Assembly (NCBI GenBank): GCA_039621445.1
Contig: CP154954.1
Span: forward strand, 2,973,323 to 3,037,322
From: Euglena gracilis
Lineage: Eukaryota > Euglenida > Euglenophyceae > Euglenales
DNA length: 64,000 nt
Direction of reading: 5' to 3'
The notes beneath the pieces are model-generated. The model saw nothing but the letters and a program-made list of their open reading frames with translations. It did not search any database and had not been told where the DNA came from. The position numbers and the translations under genes were made by a program. Below, piece by piece: positions 20,730-32,200 of the stretch; position 1 is the stretch's first letter; the number at the start of each line of letters is the position of its first letter.

Positions 20730-21480
20730 AAAGGAAGCGGAAAAACGCTTCCAAAAACGGCCTGTTTTTTTGAAGGTTTTAGAAGAGGTACCGATTTCGG
20801 CCATTTCTGATTGGACGTTTGGCTTGCAGTAACGAAGTTTTAGAAACCCCCAAAACCACCTGAAATGCCACTAAAATTTTGAAATTTAGTCTAAACGAAC
20901 AAAAACCCTACAGAAACTTCAAAGACAGCAATAAAGTGCAAATACACACCTCATGTCGGCTGCCGCCGGAGACAGAAGAAGGCGAAACCCCCTGCAAAAG
21001 GGGGAAAATAATAAATACAAAATATTGGAAGCGGTAAAAATGACGCTTCAAAATCATTCACGTCACCGAAATCGACACCGGAAGAATCATACCTAACGGA
21101 TTAACAATGCAAAGTCAAGAAAATTTTCCAAAAACGAAAAGGAAGCGGAAAACCGCTTTAATGAGAAACGGTAAAATTATAGGCAGATGGAAGGGGATGC
21201 AATTCAAACAGTGAATAATAATGTCAACATACATTCGTTCAGCATTTCCGGAGGGGTGTGATGAACCGCACGCACTCAGTAGTAATCATTGGCATTAAGT
21301 TTAACTAGTGCATTTCCTAGAAGAGATTACAGCCACAACAAATGGTATACAAATGTAAGACGCAGAACGATACAGACCTGTAGTCAAAGTCCGCGCTTGA
21401 GGTACTGGGCCATCATAAGCGGGTAGGAGGAAAACCTGCAAAAACAATCAGGAAAACGATGAAGCGGTTTTCCGCTTCCT
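20730..21480. repeat. Four dispersed GGAAGCGG hairpins in AT-rich DNA
   Basis: Hairpins at 20733-20752, 21028-21049, 21144-21159 and 21461-21478 share stems of GAAGCG(G) and (C)CGCTTC with A- or T-rich loops; the last is GAAGCGG-TTTT-CCGCTTC. The surroundings lack the C/G runs seen elsewhere. On the minus strand, splice-like signals bound short open stretches (20950-20991 between TTTTGCAG and GTGTGT, and 21380-21437 after TTTTTGCAG), so the hairpins may sit in introns of a weak minus-strand gene candidate. Confidence 0.5.
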
Positions 21481-22829
21481 CAAATTGGAGACAAGGAAAT
21501 TAGTCCAAAACAAACTGTATTGTACTGGTCCCAAACTAAGTACATTGCCAACATCACTGAGCCAACTGAATGTAGAATGTAATGACATATGCCAAACTTG
21601 AACTAACCAACAAACGTGAATCCCGCATCAAACAATACTGAGAAGATGCATTGTATCACGAAGAAAAGAACCTAAACTGAGCAAGTTGTGGGTTTGTAAT
21701 TTTGATTCTCAAAACAAAGGTCACAGCTGGAGCAAACCCCACAGCCCCCAGTTCCGCAGCCATGCCAAAGGCAAACACAAAGGAAAGAAAACAGCGAAAT
21801 GGGTGGGTGTGGTGTGGCGAAGGTGTGCGCATGGTTGGGGACTGGGTCTGGGTGTGGGTCCACCACCGTAATTGACTGGTTTCGCAGTGTTTTTTGGCTC
21901 TCTCCTCTGGTGAGGTCGGCCAGAACGACTGATAATTGCTGCCTGGCGCCAAAGGAATCGGATTTGAAAAATGTGCCAAAGTCATCAATTGAGAGCCATT
22001 GTTGCAAGGGACCGGGGTTTTCTTAGGTCGGAGGGGGTCCGACCCCCCCCCCCCCGGGGTCCAGCCAGCCAGCATCCTGTTTCCAGCCAGCACCTCCCAG
22101 CTGGGCTGCGGACTCCCCCCCTGGGGTCGGCTGAAATACAGTTGGGTTCTTCCTGGCGAAGCCGGGCTGGACCGAAATTTTTTTCAGCGAAAAGCACCGA
22201 AAATTTTTGGAAAAGGGGTCAAAAATGGCCAAAAATGGTATTTTGGATGGTCTTTGGGTTTTCACCTCCAAATTTTGGCTGAAAAACCAAAATCCGAAAA
22301 GCCAACCCAGCTGGATTTGGGCTTTTTTTGAGGGAATTTTTGGGAACCCTCCGGGGCCTGCTCCCAGCTGGCCAGACTCCCCCCCCCTTTGGACCCACCC
22401 TGCCCTGGGGGATGGTGTCCAGCCAGCACCTTTTTACAGCTGGCCCGCATGATCCCCCCCCCCGGATGGTCCGAAAACCCGTGGTGACCAACCCCCTTTT
22501 CCAAAATCGATTGAGTGGCTTTCGAAAGTGGAACGCCATGCCTTTTGCTTTCGTTTTGCCGATGCGATGAGTGGGGGAAAACTGGCAATTTATACCAAAA
22601 CGCGGAGGCAGGGCTGTACGGGAACGCCTTGTTGAACCCTCCCCCGCCCTGGAAGATGGGGAGGGTGGGGGTAGGAGCTGACACCAACTGTGGTTTTTTT
22701 TTGCAAGAGAAAATTCACGGTTTTTGACCCAAAAGAAAAACCGACGCAGAATCGCACTCAAGGGAATTTTAGGCCTGGTTCAGTGATTTTTGAAGGGTTC
22801 TTGCTTGGTTTTCGATCCAACGAGCAGGG

Positions 22830-22960
22830 GTCTTTGCGTTTGCGGTGGCTGCCCCTGTCTGAGCCAAAGCGGGTCTTCGCTGTCCTCCTTCAACCCCGCT
22901 TCATATACCAAGGAAAACTATAACTATTTCATCTGAGCCTGTTCTTGTCTGGCAACGGTT
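22830..22960 (+). repeat. Dispersed block shared with 1150-1300
   Basis: Carries FAVLLQPRFIYQGKL in the frame that gives LAVLSKPQCIYQGSL in the first copy. A stop follows here. Confidence 0.55.
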
Positions 22961-23964
22961 GGCAATGCTGTACGTGACGCCTCCATTCAGATGTAGTTCT
23001 CAATCACAGAAAATTTCCCAGAGACCCACAAAGGGATGCCAAGAATGACCAATCTTAGTCCAACCTGTGACTTCGCATCTTTGGGGGGTCCTGTGGATTG
23101 CGTACCCAAGAACCCCCAACGGTTGCCAGTGCAGACAGAGGCCTCTTGCCCGTTCTTGCCTCTTCGTGGCAAGTTGACGTCCGTCGTGCACGCACAATGC
23201 GGTACATGACGAAGCGATGCGTGTGGGCTTCATCGTCGCGTTGTGCATCTGGTGGGGGGACCAAGCAGGTGAGGGAGCCCTGGCCGAAAGAATGACGATC
23301 AGCGACGTCATCCATCACACCACGCACCACAAATCCCACAACAGGAGGCCCACGGAACGGGGAGCACAGCCCCCCCCCCCCCAGTGATTATGTGTCTTTA
23401 CGAACACCCACCCAGAGCCACTTCTGAAGAAAATACAGCACTATCAACCGCCGGTTGGTCCAGCAGCCCAACCCCGCCCACCGCCCACCCACTCTCAAGA
23501 ACCCACCACCCCCATGCCTCTTGGGGGGTGCCCCCCACCCTTGGAGACTCTCCTTTGCTGTGAAACTTTCGGCGGGACACATACTCAAACCCCCTGGATG
23601 GGGGGGAAGTCTAGGTAGGAACATTTCGGTGATCTGGTGGCCGCAATTAAAAAACCAGAGGATTAACATGATGGAAGAAAACTGCATTCATAATGTTTGA
23701 CGGCTGTTCTTTCAGCAACCAACGCGGCATGCATCGATAATGGGAAACATATCTTAGTCCCCCCATTAAATTTCATTTTGAATTTTCAACAATACTAAAC
23801 ATTTTTGAAACGTGTTGCAATGCAGTCCACCCGGTTGGAGCGATCTGCCCCCAACCTCTGATCATCCGAAGGTCCAGACGTCTCAATCCGATCTACGCCT
23901 TCCTGCCACCCCTCCCACCTCCACCACGGTTCTCCAGCGTTCCGTGCCCCCCCCCCCCAAGCCG

Positions 23965-24067
23965 TATGGCCACGCCGTTCAGCCTCATGCAGCAGCTCCC
24001 CGGCAAGTCTGACCTGTGGCTGCAGCTGCGCGGCTCCGAAGCTGCCCGGACCGCCCCCAGGCCATAG
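23965..24067 (+). pseudogene. MAAPFSL frame, copy 3, frameshifted
   Basis: The nucleotide sequence matches the other copies from MATPFSLMQQLP onward, but a C run has five Cs instead of four at 23997-24001, which breaks the frame. Either a real one-base insertion or a base-calling error. The upstream acceptor-like CTGACAG is missing. Confidence 0.55.
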
Positions 24068-24186
24068 AGCCATCCCCCCAAGGTCAGCCCCCCCCCCCCT
24101 GACTTGGGTGGCCCGGACTGCTCCCAGACCACATGAAAGGCAGTCTGTCACAGCATACCAGACATGGGGGAGGTGGATGCACCCTG

Positions 24187-24290
24187 GTGTAACCCCCCCA
24201 AATAATATCTCCCCTCCCCGGGTTATTATTTTTTCGCCCGAAGTCCCGCACGAGGGGTGGGTATTATTTGGGGGGGTAATAGCTCCCCAG
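24187..24290. repeat. Palindromic C/G-run module (AAATAATA)
   Basis: AACCCCCCCAAATAATA on the left faces TATTATTTGGGGGGGTAA on the right, around a GC-richer centre. Confidence 0.7.
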
Positions 24291-24299
24291 AATTTTCGA

Positions 24300-25560
24300 A
24301 GTTTTTCGAAGTCACATAGGACCCAAAATAGCACCCAACCCCCCCTTTTTGGTCATTTATTTTATTTTCTCATGAAATTTAGCATTTTTGGACGCCAGAT
24401 GATCCAGAAAAATCTTTTTGTAAGGAGTAATTTTTTTGTGTAATTTATTGTCAAAGATGGTTATTTATTTACCTACATTTTCAAAATCGGGTCGTCGGCC
24501 CGAAATTAGGGGGGGGGGGCGGGGGTATTTTTTTTAAGCTGTCAGAGAATTTTTTTCCCTGCCAATAATTGAATATGGAGGATGTTTTTCAAAAAAAATT
24601 TCCTTTTTTTCAGCATGTATTTTTTACATTTAAAGGCCTAAATATGCTTATAAAACCAGAGAAGACAATTGATAATGAAAATAGTTAATTTGCACAAAAC
24701 GATATAATTGCAAAAATGTGCTTTTTGCCACACAAACCACTTTTGGAATCAAGTGTTAAGTTAAGTTGTCTAAAATTATGTACCTCAATCGCAGTTTATT
24801 AAGTTTGAAAAAATGAAATATTTCCCTCGAAATCAAATGCATCTCTAATAATTCAGGAAGCTTTTATTTTCAACGTTTTTAAACAGCAAAAGGGCGAAAA
24901 AGGAGCCAGAATGAAATATAATTTCTTCTATACATTTATTTGCATGTTTTGAAAAGTTATCGGTCATTTGTTTATGGGGCAAGGTAATGTTGGGTAATCT
25001 ATAAATATATTTTATGTTTCCCAATGTGTTTCCCTTTTTTTATTTTCTCCAAATTATATTGCCCCAACGTATTTTTTTTTGTGTGCGAAGGTTTTGATTT
25101 GTCTGCATTTTGGTTTTTTATATTGTTTCTGCATTTTTCTTGATCCATTCGGAATGAAAATTAATGGAATGAGTGTTATAAGAACATGGATTAAAAAAGA
25201 GGTTGTGTAATTTTGATGAAACAAATTAGATTTTTTTTGTGACGGGGAATTTGGAGGTTTTCCCCCCTCTGAAGATAGTAGGACAGTTTCTCGAAAGAAA
25301 AGCTGTGACAGTTTTTTTGCGAAGATAATTCAGAGTTCAAATTTTCATTGGTCGGTCCCACCCTTCTCGGGGCTTCTCATATATCCCTGATCCGTGCTTG
25401 CAACTCTGGAATGCTTGGACCAGGCTCGTCTATTGGTTGCCGCACATTTTCACTATGTGGGTCGCCAGGTGTCTGAAAGAAGTGGATTAGATTAATACTG
25501 ACTTTTGTGAGGTGTCGGTGAATTCTCAAGAGCGTAACTAACTAAGAGTGCCCCCCCCCC
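24300..25560. other. AT-rich stretch without features
   Basis: Mostly A/T-rich, no open frame worth naming on either strand, no long repeat with the rest of the window. A C run closes it at about 25551-25564. Confidence 0.6.
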
Positions 25561-25569
25561 CCCAGGCGC

Positions 25570-25750
25570 TTGGCCCGGGCCACGACTGAAGGCAAGGCCG
25601 GGGGGCCAACCTCAGGAGCCAAGTTTGCGTGTTGAGGATTTCAGTGAGCCATGTGCAAAAGAGGACCAAAGCATTAATGGGGGGCCAAATTGCAAGTTAA
25701 GGCTGAAGACCAACTTCAGGGGGGCCAAGTTTGCACGTAAGAAGGAGCGA
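25570..25750 (+). repeat. Dispersed repeat, inverted partner of 2770-3045
   Basis: See the partner. Shared order: GCGCTTGGCCC, GGCAAGGCCGG, GCCAAGTTTGCGTG, GGGGGGCCAA, GGCTGAAG. Confidence 0.65.
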
Positions 25751-26779
25751 ACCCAACCGCCCAGGGAGGGGGGAGTAAGTTTTCATGTTTAAAATTTCAC
25801 GAACATTCCACTGTACAATGCAATAAACAATTTCTGTTTTGGTAGTTTATTTTTCAACACATGTTTGTGGTTGGGACTCTAAACCCCGTCCATTATGGTT
25901 TCGCATTGTTGGAAGCAAATCTAGCCCGTTGTGAAAGCTTACGGTTCCTTCCATCGCTGCTGGGCAGTCATGGTTCCACCATTCAGTGACCTCTTTCTTT
26001 GACTGTGGTCTTTGTTGTTGGTGAACAGTCAGTGATGGCGTGCCATTTGTTCCTGCTTGCTGCTTGCTGCTTGCTGCTTGCCGAGCAGCCAGTTAAATTG
26101 TCTTGCAGGCACAGCCCCAACTGCCTGCCCTGTTTCGTGGCCGACCCTTTTTGGAAAGGCTTGTCGTTCGACATTTGGAGGGTTGGCAAATGCGATTTAG
26201 GCAAGTTTGTCGATCTTGCATTTAAGTTTTTTGGTACCTAGAATGATATTCAAATGCGCTTTTTTGAAAAAAAACCAGGAGACTTCGAGAATTCCATTTT
26301 TTTTCCGACAACATTAAAATGCTCCAGCCCACAGTGCTAAAAAAAATATTTAAAGAAAGTGCCGCAGGTCCAAGTCGACCTCATCCCAGTTCCATCAGCG
26401 CAGCCTTGACCGCCGAGTTTCTGCTTCCTTGGTGCAAGGTCCCAAGTGCCTTGTCGCTGTTCCTCATTATTCTCCGGGCATTTGATGTCTTTCTGGTCAG
26501 TTGGTTTGCAGCTGTTCACAAATAAATATTTCCTCCCATTTTTTTCTTGGCATCATTTTTTGGCCTCTTGGGCTTTTTGTGCTCTTCAAGGGATTCCCAC
26601 CAGGTTTTCACTGGGTAATACATTGCAACCGACCAGGTTCTATTGTCTGAGCTATCAAGGTGGTTATCCTTGGACAACTGCCCCCCCCCCCTCCTTATAA
26701 CAGAGAGACGAACACTTTCTTGAACACGTTTGGGGGTTTGGCTTTCCAGTGTGTCAATCTTGGGGTTCAGATAGGATTA

Positions 26780-26850
26780 GGGTCGCTGAGCTCTTGTCCC
26801 TTTATGAGTAACATCGAAGCTTTCCAGGGGGACCCCCCCCCCCCGACACC
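26780..26850 (+). repeat. Degenerate copy of the array hairpin module
   Basis: GTCGCTGAGCTCTTGTCCCT followed by TTATGAG and CGAAGCTTTCCAGGGG matches the hairpin-bearing part of the tandem array (for example 50610-50660), but the right side of the stem is disrupted. Confidence 0.6.
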
Positions 26851-27539
26851 CCGCCTCTTGGGCTACATATTTAGAACTCCGTTTCCCGGTATGAACTGCC
26901 TCCCTAACCAGGGAGTTGTTTTTTTTTATATAGGGAAACCTCCCACATGGTCCCGGTAGCCCTTAAAGTAATCCCAATGATCCAGAAATAACTCCCCGGG
27001 TAGCCAAGTTGTCAAAAGGACTCCATGGGAGAACTCAAGCCATGAGCAACGCCCCATCTAGCGGTACCTGACTTTCCCAGTAACCCCACCGCTGGCCAAA
27101 GTTACGCGCCGAATCCCTGCCCCCGTTTTTTGACATGTTTTTTTTTGGCCTTTTTGGCCCGTTTTTGGCCAAAATGGGCAAAAAAACACAATGTTCAAAA
27201 TATTCTGAAAATAAAGCAAATGAAAGAAAATGTTTAAAGTATCAGATGAAACCCTGAGAACTCCCTACCTCCCGTTACGCCCCACCTGGTTCGATACTTT
27301 ATGTTATGACCCTTTTTCGACCAATGTTGGGCTGTTTTTGGGCCAAAAAATCACAAAATATCTCGAAAATGCCTCAAAATCAAACAAAAAAATCCAAAAA
27401 AAATGGGCTGATTGTTGCCAGGCTTAAATCCAAAACGCAAAGCCATTTGTTTCTTGCCAGCTGACACACCCCGTATCAACTGCATTTTTCCCATTCCCAA
27501 AATGCCATTTTCTTTGTGGTTCAGTGCACATGACATGGC

Positions 27540-27612
27540 GTGTCCATGACACCCCCCCCCCCCCCGTGTCAACCGCACTTTCCCCATATTTTGGCGTGTC
27601 AGGACGGGGGGG
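27540..27612 (+). repeat. C-run hairpin module (TGACAC-Cn-GTGTCA)
   Basis: TGACAC and GTGTCA face each other across a run of about 15 C. The following ATTTTGGCGTGTCA repeats the word. Related to the modules at 28151 and 28398. Confidence 0.65.
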
Positions 27613-28129
27613 GAGGGTGGTGTGGAATGGGTTCACCCAGTTAGTCTGACGTTTATGGTAGGGTTTAGGTTTGGTGTCACCCTCCCCTCAAATGAACCCC
27701 CCCCCCAATATAAACCACCTGGGGGCTTTGTTTGGTGACCAAGTATGACCCCCATGCCGATAAGCATCGCACAAGCGGCACAAGACAGGAAAAACCCCCA
27801 AAATGCATTGTTTTTTTTCTGATAGTTTTTCACGTCGTTTTTGTGGATGTTTAGACGGAAAGGTTGATTGAACCACCCACGAAAGGAACGATCGATGGAA
27901 TGCCACTGATTGATGGTAATTAGTCAGCTTAGCCTCCCTGGTGGCCTTTGGACGGTATGTCTGTGTTGAGCCCCCCCCCCCCCGTTTCTGAATTTGGAGT
28001 GATCCAAGGTTTGCTGTATAACAAAGAAGGAATACTTTTCTAGTTTCCAGGAGAAGGTCTGGGAGGCACCCCCGGAAGCACCAGGCTCCAGGCAGCTGAG
28101 GTGGGTGCTTCTCCCAAGTACCCGCCCCC

Positions 28130-28200
28130 CCCTTGTCGTTGACACGGCATGTCGTTGACACACCCCCCGTGTCAACGACACTTTCCTGGAACATATTTTT
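28130..28200 (+). repeat. GTCGTTGACAC hairpin, copy 1
   Basis: A perfect 11-bp inverted repeat, GTCGTTGACAC / GTGTCAACGAC (28151-28179), encloses ACCCCCC. The word occurs once more just upstream (28136) and TTTCCTGGAA follows, as in copy 2. Confidence 0.8.
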
Positions 28201-28376
28201 CTTTTGCGTTGGCCACAGTTTCTGACAAATTTCAGCCAGGGCATTGCAAAAATGTGCCGAATCTTCTTTCCAGCCATGGCTTCGAATGTCATCCCCATAT
28301 GCACCGGCCACAGTGTGGCGGACATGCATTCACAGGGTCATTCATTGTTGCTGGCACGGTCAATTTTTTTTATGGT

Positions 28377-28460
28377 ACTGTGTCGTTGACACGGCGTGTC
28401 GTTGACACACCCCCCGTGTCAACGACACTTTCCTGGAAATTGGCGTGTCAACGACAAGGG
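28377..28460 (+). repeat. GTCGTTGACAC hairpin, copy 2
   Basis: The same 11-bp stem and ACCCCCC loop at 28398-28426, with TTTCCTGGAA after it and a further GTGTCAACGACA and G run at 28443-28465. Copies 1 and 2 are about 247 nt apart. Confidence 0.8.
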
Positions 28461-28926
28461 GGGGGGGAGGTATGTTATTGGATGTTTTAGGTCGCTTTTT
28501 TCCAAAGGCCATGTTGCGTTCATCCACCCTGGTGATGAATCAGATTCCAAACATCAAATGCTTCTTAAATTTGATGTATCATTTTTAATTTGGATATTAA
28601 GAATCCATTACCTGAATACCATCCAGCGCACAGACAACACAGGTGCAAGGGGTGCTGCACCCATGCACCGATGTGATGTGTCGGCACGAGATTCCCCATT
28701 TGTTTTGTGAGGTGTTGGTGCTCTAACAGGAAGAAATATCGACTGGCGGGCCGGGGGGAGGTCTACCGGGGGGGGGTCCAATGGGGAACATCCGGGACCA
28801 CATCCCAACAAGGTCAAACTGTTTCTTCCAGCGCTTGGATTCAAAATGCTTTTCCCATTGACGAGATTTCGTCAGGAAGTGCCAAGATTTTTTTGGACGA
28901 TTTGAGAAAAAAATTCATGTCCCAAA

Positions 28927-29307
28927 CAGGCATTTGCTTAAGGGATTGCAGTACCCCGGGGGGGGCTGGACTGCAGCTAGTCCAAATTTGGCTAGTGGGA
29001 TTTCTAGCAGACCCCCCCCGGGGGGGTCTGTAGCAGGGCTAGCTAGTGAATTTTTTCCAGTGACCGGCGCGAAGCGCCGAAAATTTCTTTGGGGAGTTTT
29101 TGGAACAAAATCAGCCAAAAGCCTATTAAAAACCTCATTTTTCCTCCGGAGCTGTGCGCCGGAGGAATTTTTTTTTCCAGTTCGGGGGACCCCCAGACCC
29201 CCCCCCCCGGGGGGAGGGGGGTCTAGCTAGTCCTTTTTTTTCCAGTGTCTAGGCGATTGGCTAGCCAGTACCCTCCTCCCCCCCGGGGGTCCTTAAGCAA
29301 ATGCCTG
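28927..29307. mobile_element. Element with 17-bp perfect terminal inverted repeats
   Basis: Ends are CAGGCATTTGCTTAAGG and its exact reverse complement. The interior holds CTAGCTAGT/CAGCTAGTCC words, C-run and G-run pairs and the mini-hairpin CGGCGC-GAA-GCGCCG at 29065-29079. No target-site duplication is visible beside the ends and there is no transposase, so it is probably a degraded non-autonomous DNA transposon. Confidence 0.7.
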
Positions 29308-29805
29308 GCTAAAAAGTAATGTAGTGCCAATTTAACCAGGTCACTATTTCGGGGGGGGGGAGGTGTTCCCCACCCCCTGCTCCCCTTGACAAGTGGAGGG
29401 CAATGAACCCTGGACGGGATTTCAAGACCCCCAGGGAGGATTTTATTGGGAGCTTATATTTTGTCAACCCGCTTAGCTGTGCATGTGGCATTCAACACCT
29501 CCCCGCCTTGCTGAGGCTGGGTTCCACTGGGGGCTCAGTTGGTTACCCAACCGCAAATTTAGTTCCCTTACTGTACACAGAGAAGCCAAACTATCGGGCC
29601 GGTGGAATCCCTGGGTGCGATATGGGTCAATGCGCAGATTTTACAAAAGGTGTCCGAAGGACATTCGCAGAAACGGTTTTCTGCACACTGGCTGCCGGCT
29701 TTTTGGGAAGGCTTCTGGATTGATTGATGGTTGTATGACCTGAGGAGGTGCGGCGGTCCCTGTCTTGTTCGTGCATTTTTCGAATTCTCTTCTTTTGTTG
29801 AGGGT

Positions 29806-30019
29806 TTGGGTTTGGGTTTGTCAACAATTCTTTCCCCTAGCAAAAAGGGGGCACGGGGTGCCAGCCCGTTGGTTTCCCTGGAGACCAGAGATCTCAGGCC
29901 TAACCACCCCTGCTCTTCCCCTGACAGGGTTCTCCGGCTAGCCTCCGCCACCGGCCCCCCCCCCCAAACCATATGGCCGCGCCGTTCAGCCTCATGCAGC
30001 ATCTCCCCGGTAAGTCCGA
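29806..30019 (+). repeat. Dispersed repeat, copy also at 43968-44176
   Basis: Shares GTTTGGGTTTG, AACAATTCTTTCCCCTAGC, the CCTGACAG acceptor-like site and the start of the MAAPFSL frame with 43968-44176, where the copy stops at CCCCGGTAAGTCCGA. The two are nearly identical, in contrast to the more diverged copies at 10.7 and 12.6 kb. Confidence 0.85.
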
Positions 30020-30075
30020 CCTGTGGCTGCAGCTGCGGGGCTCCGAAGCTGCCCGAACCGCACCCAGGCCACATG
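29973..30075 (+). CDS. MAAPFSL reading frame, copy 4
   Basis: MAAPFSLMQHLPGKSDLW, then LQLRGSEAARTAPRPH. Against copy 1, nine of eleven codon differences are synonymous. The frame runs on without a stop to about 30455, but similarity to the other copies ends at PRPH. This copy has GGTAAGT at 30009-30015, which resembles a 5' splice site inside the conserved frame. Confidence 0.45.
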
Positions 30076-31110
30076 ACTATGGTACTCCCCAAACCATGAC
30101 GTTTCATCTCAACCGCCTCCCACCAGTTTTCTGTGCAAAAATTCCATCTTTTTTGAGCAAAATTCCCAACAAATATCCCCTGTTCCAATGTTGTCCCTTC
30201 CATCCAATTCTGTTCCAATTGTTGTCCCTTACGTATCTGTTGGAGTATTTGAGTATTCCGGGCGTGAGGGCAAAAAAACCCCCAAAAAACCAAAATCGGG
30301 AAGGTTTCATTTTGATTTTTCTGGGATTCCCACATCTGGAATTTTCTCCCCAACCCGAATTCCACCTGAATTGTCCTTTGGTTGGTTATTTGACCTGTAT
30401 GGATTTCTGTCGGCCCAAAAGAGGGACGTCTGTGCAGGGGAGGGGGGGGTTGTAAGTTGTGCCTCAGAGTTCTCCAGAAGGTCCTCATTATGCGCTCAGT
30501 TGTTGGCGATGGAAGGCAAATAAAAATAGAAAATGGTTTTTTTCTTTTTTTTCTTTTTTTTTATCCCTTCCTGGCGTCTGGCCTTTGGTCTTTTCATTTG
30601 AGGGTGCCCCCCAAATTTGCCCCCACACCCAGTCTTGTATCCAATGTTGACCAAGCGCATAGGGGGTGGGTTGCTGGTTTTGTTATGATGTTTGCAGAGC
30701 AACTGCTGCATGGTTTTGGCACCAAAGGGGTTTCCAGCCCCCTTGGCCCCATCATGAAGAGAATTTTAATTCTTGTCCAGCCCCTCCGAACGCCAGCTGG
30801 ACTGCAATGTATTTTGCCTTCGAAGGTGCACGCATGGGTGAAAAAAGGGGTAAAATGGGTAAAAAATCGACTGCCTCCTTCAGAATTTGAATCAAAATCG
30901 ATTTTTTGTGTAATGGCTGATTTCCAGGCCTTTTTTTTTTTTTTGAGGTGTCCAGTTCGAGCCCAAGTCGGGCCACGTTCCAACCAGGAGACCTTATTTC
31001 CGGGGGTTGATCCAGCGGCCTGTATGAACCTTTTCCAGCCTCTTGAGCGGGACCCCCCCCCCCCGGTGGGGGACGCACTGTTTGGGATGCTTTCTGGAGG
31101 TTCGAATCCT

Positions 31111-31179
31111 GTGGTCTGCCCCCGCTCTGCGTCTTGCAGGCTCATCACACTCACCTGGTGGGAGGGGGCATTGCTGGCG
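31111..31179 (+). repeat. Duplicated block A, second copy
   Basis: Partner of 13282-13350. Just before it, GGTTCGAATCC at 31099 resembles a pol III B box but has no matching A box. Confidence 0.6.
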
Positions 31180-31259
31180 TAAATAGCAAGCGTGGGCACG
31201 CAACTGTCAGTGGAAACATTTGAATCGCTTGTGCCGGTGCATTCAAATTGGAAGCAGTT

Positions 31260-31335
31260 CCCCCAAATAAGACCAAGGTCTCAGGTTGGGTCCTCTTTTT
31301 CTACCCTGGGGGGTGGTCTTATTTTTGGGAGTCAA
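31260..31335. repeat. Palindromic C/G-run module (AAATAAGACC)
   Basis: CCCCCAAATAAGACC on the left and GGTCTTATTTTTGGG on the right. Confidence 0.7.
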
Positions 31336-32126
31336 CTTTTTGTAATTTTTGTTTGAAAAACCATCCCGCGGGAGGTCCAAAATCAGGCCTAAAAAAGGGA
31401 CAATTTTTGGCCGCGAGCCAAAATTTTCCAAAATTTCCTCAAAAGGTGCCAATTTTAATGCATTCAAAAAGTGCAGAAAAGAAAATATGTCAAAGAAATG
31501 GAATGGGCATTCCTATTATTACGCCCTCCAAAACGGTGAGAATGCCCATTTTAGGAATTTCCTAAAATGGGCATTCTCACCGTTTTGGAGGGCGTTCCAA
31601 AAATCCCGAGAGGGGGGTAGTTTTTTTTTGTTTTTTTTTTGCTGAAAAGCTGCACCACAGGTGGATTTTTCGGGGGGCTAATTTTGGAAATATCTCCATT
31701 AATTTTTTTCTTTTGTTGAAAAAACCGTTGTTGAAACCAAATTGACTGCCAGCTGCCAGTTGCCACGTGCTCGAAGAAACTGAGAAAGCCAAGTGCAGCT
31801 GTGGGCAGCCACATACCTTGTGCTAGAAAGTTTGTTTACTTTTTGGGAAAAAGGCACTTCTTCAAAATTTGAATGCAAAATAGCCGAAAAGTTTGACATA
31901 TCCCAGGGTGTTCCTGGTCTTTGTGCCGTCCACGCTTCCGGTCATGGATCCCTCAAGACATCATTACAACTGACTTTCAAATGGCAAAAGGTGAGGGTGC
32001 TTCAGCTGGCTGGCGGGACCCACTGATTCTGAAGCCAACAAATGGGTTGGTTCTTCTGAGCTGCTGCAGCCAAAAGTGAGGGGCTGCGGCAGGGCAGAAT
32101 GGGAATCGGCCGAACAGCCAGGGTGG

Positions 32127-32200
32127 TGGGTGGTGGGGTCGACCACCCCCCCCCCCCCACCCCCTGCATGGGTGGGGGGAGTCGACCCCCCCACCTCTTC
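32127..32200. repeat. Palindromic C/G-run module (GTCGACC)
   Basis: GGGGTCGACCACCCCC faces GGGGGGAGTCGACCCCC across about 20 nt. Another word used in the same architecture. Confidence 0.65.

Noticed and set aside
31099-31109. GGTTCGAATCC, a B-box match
   Set aside because: No A box or acceptor-stem pairing at a tRNA-like distance upstream.
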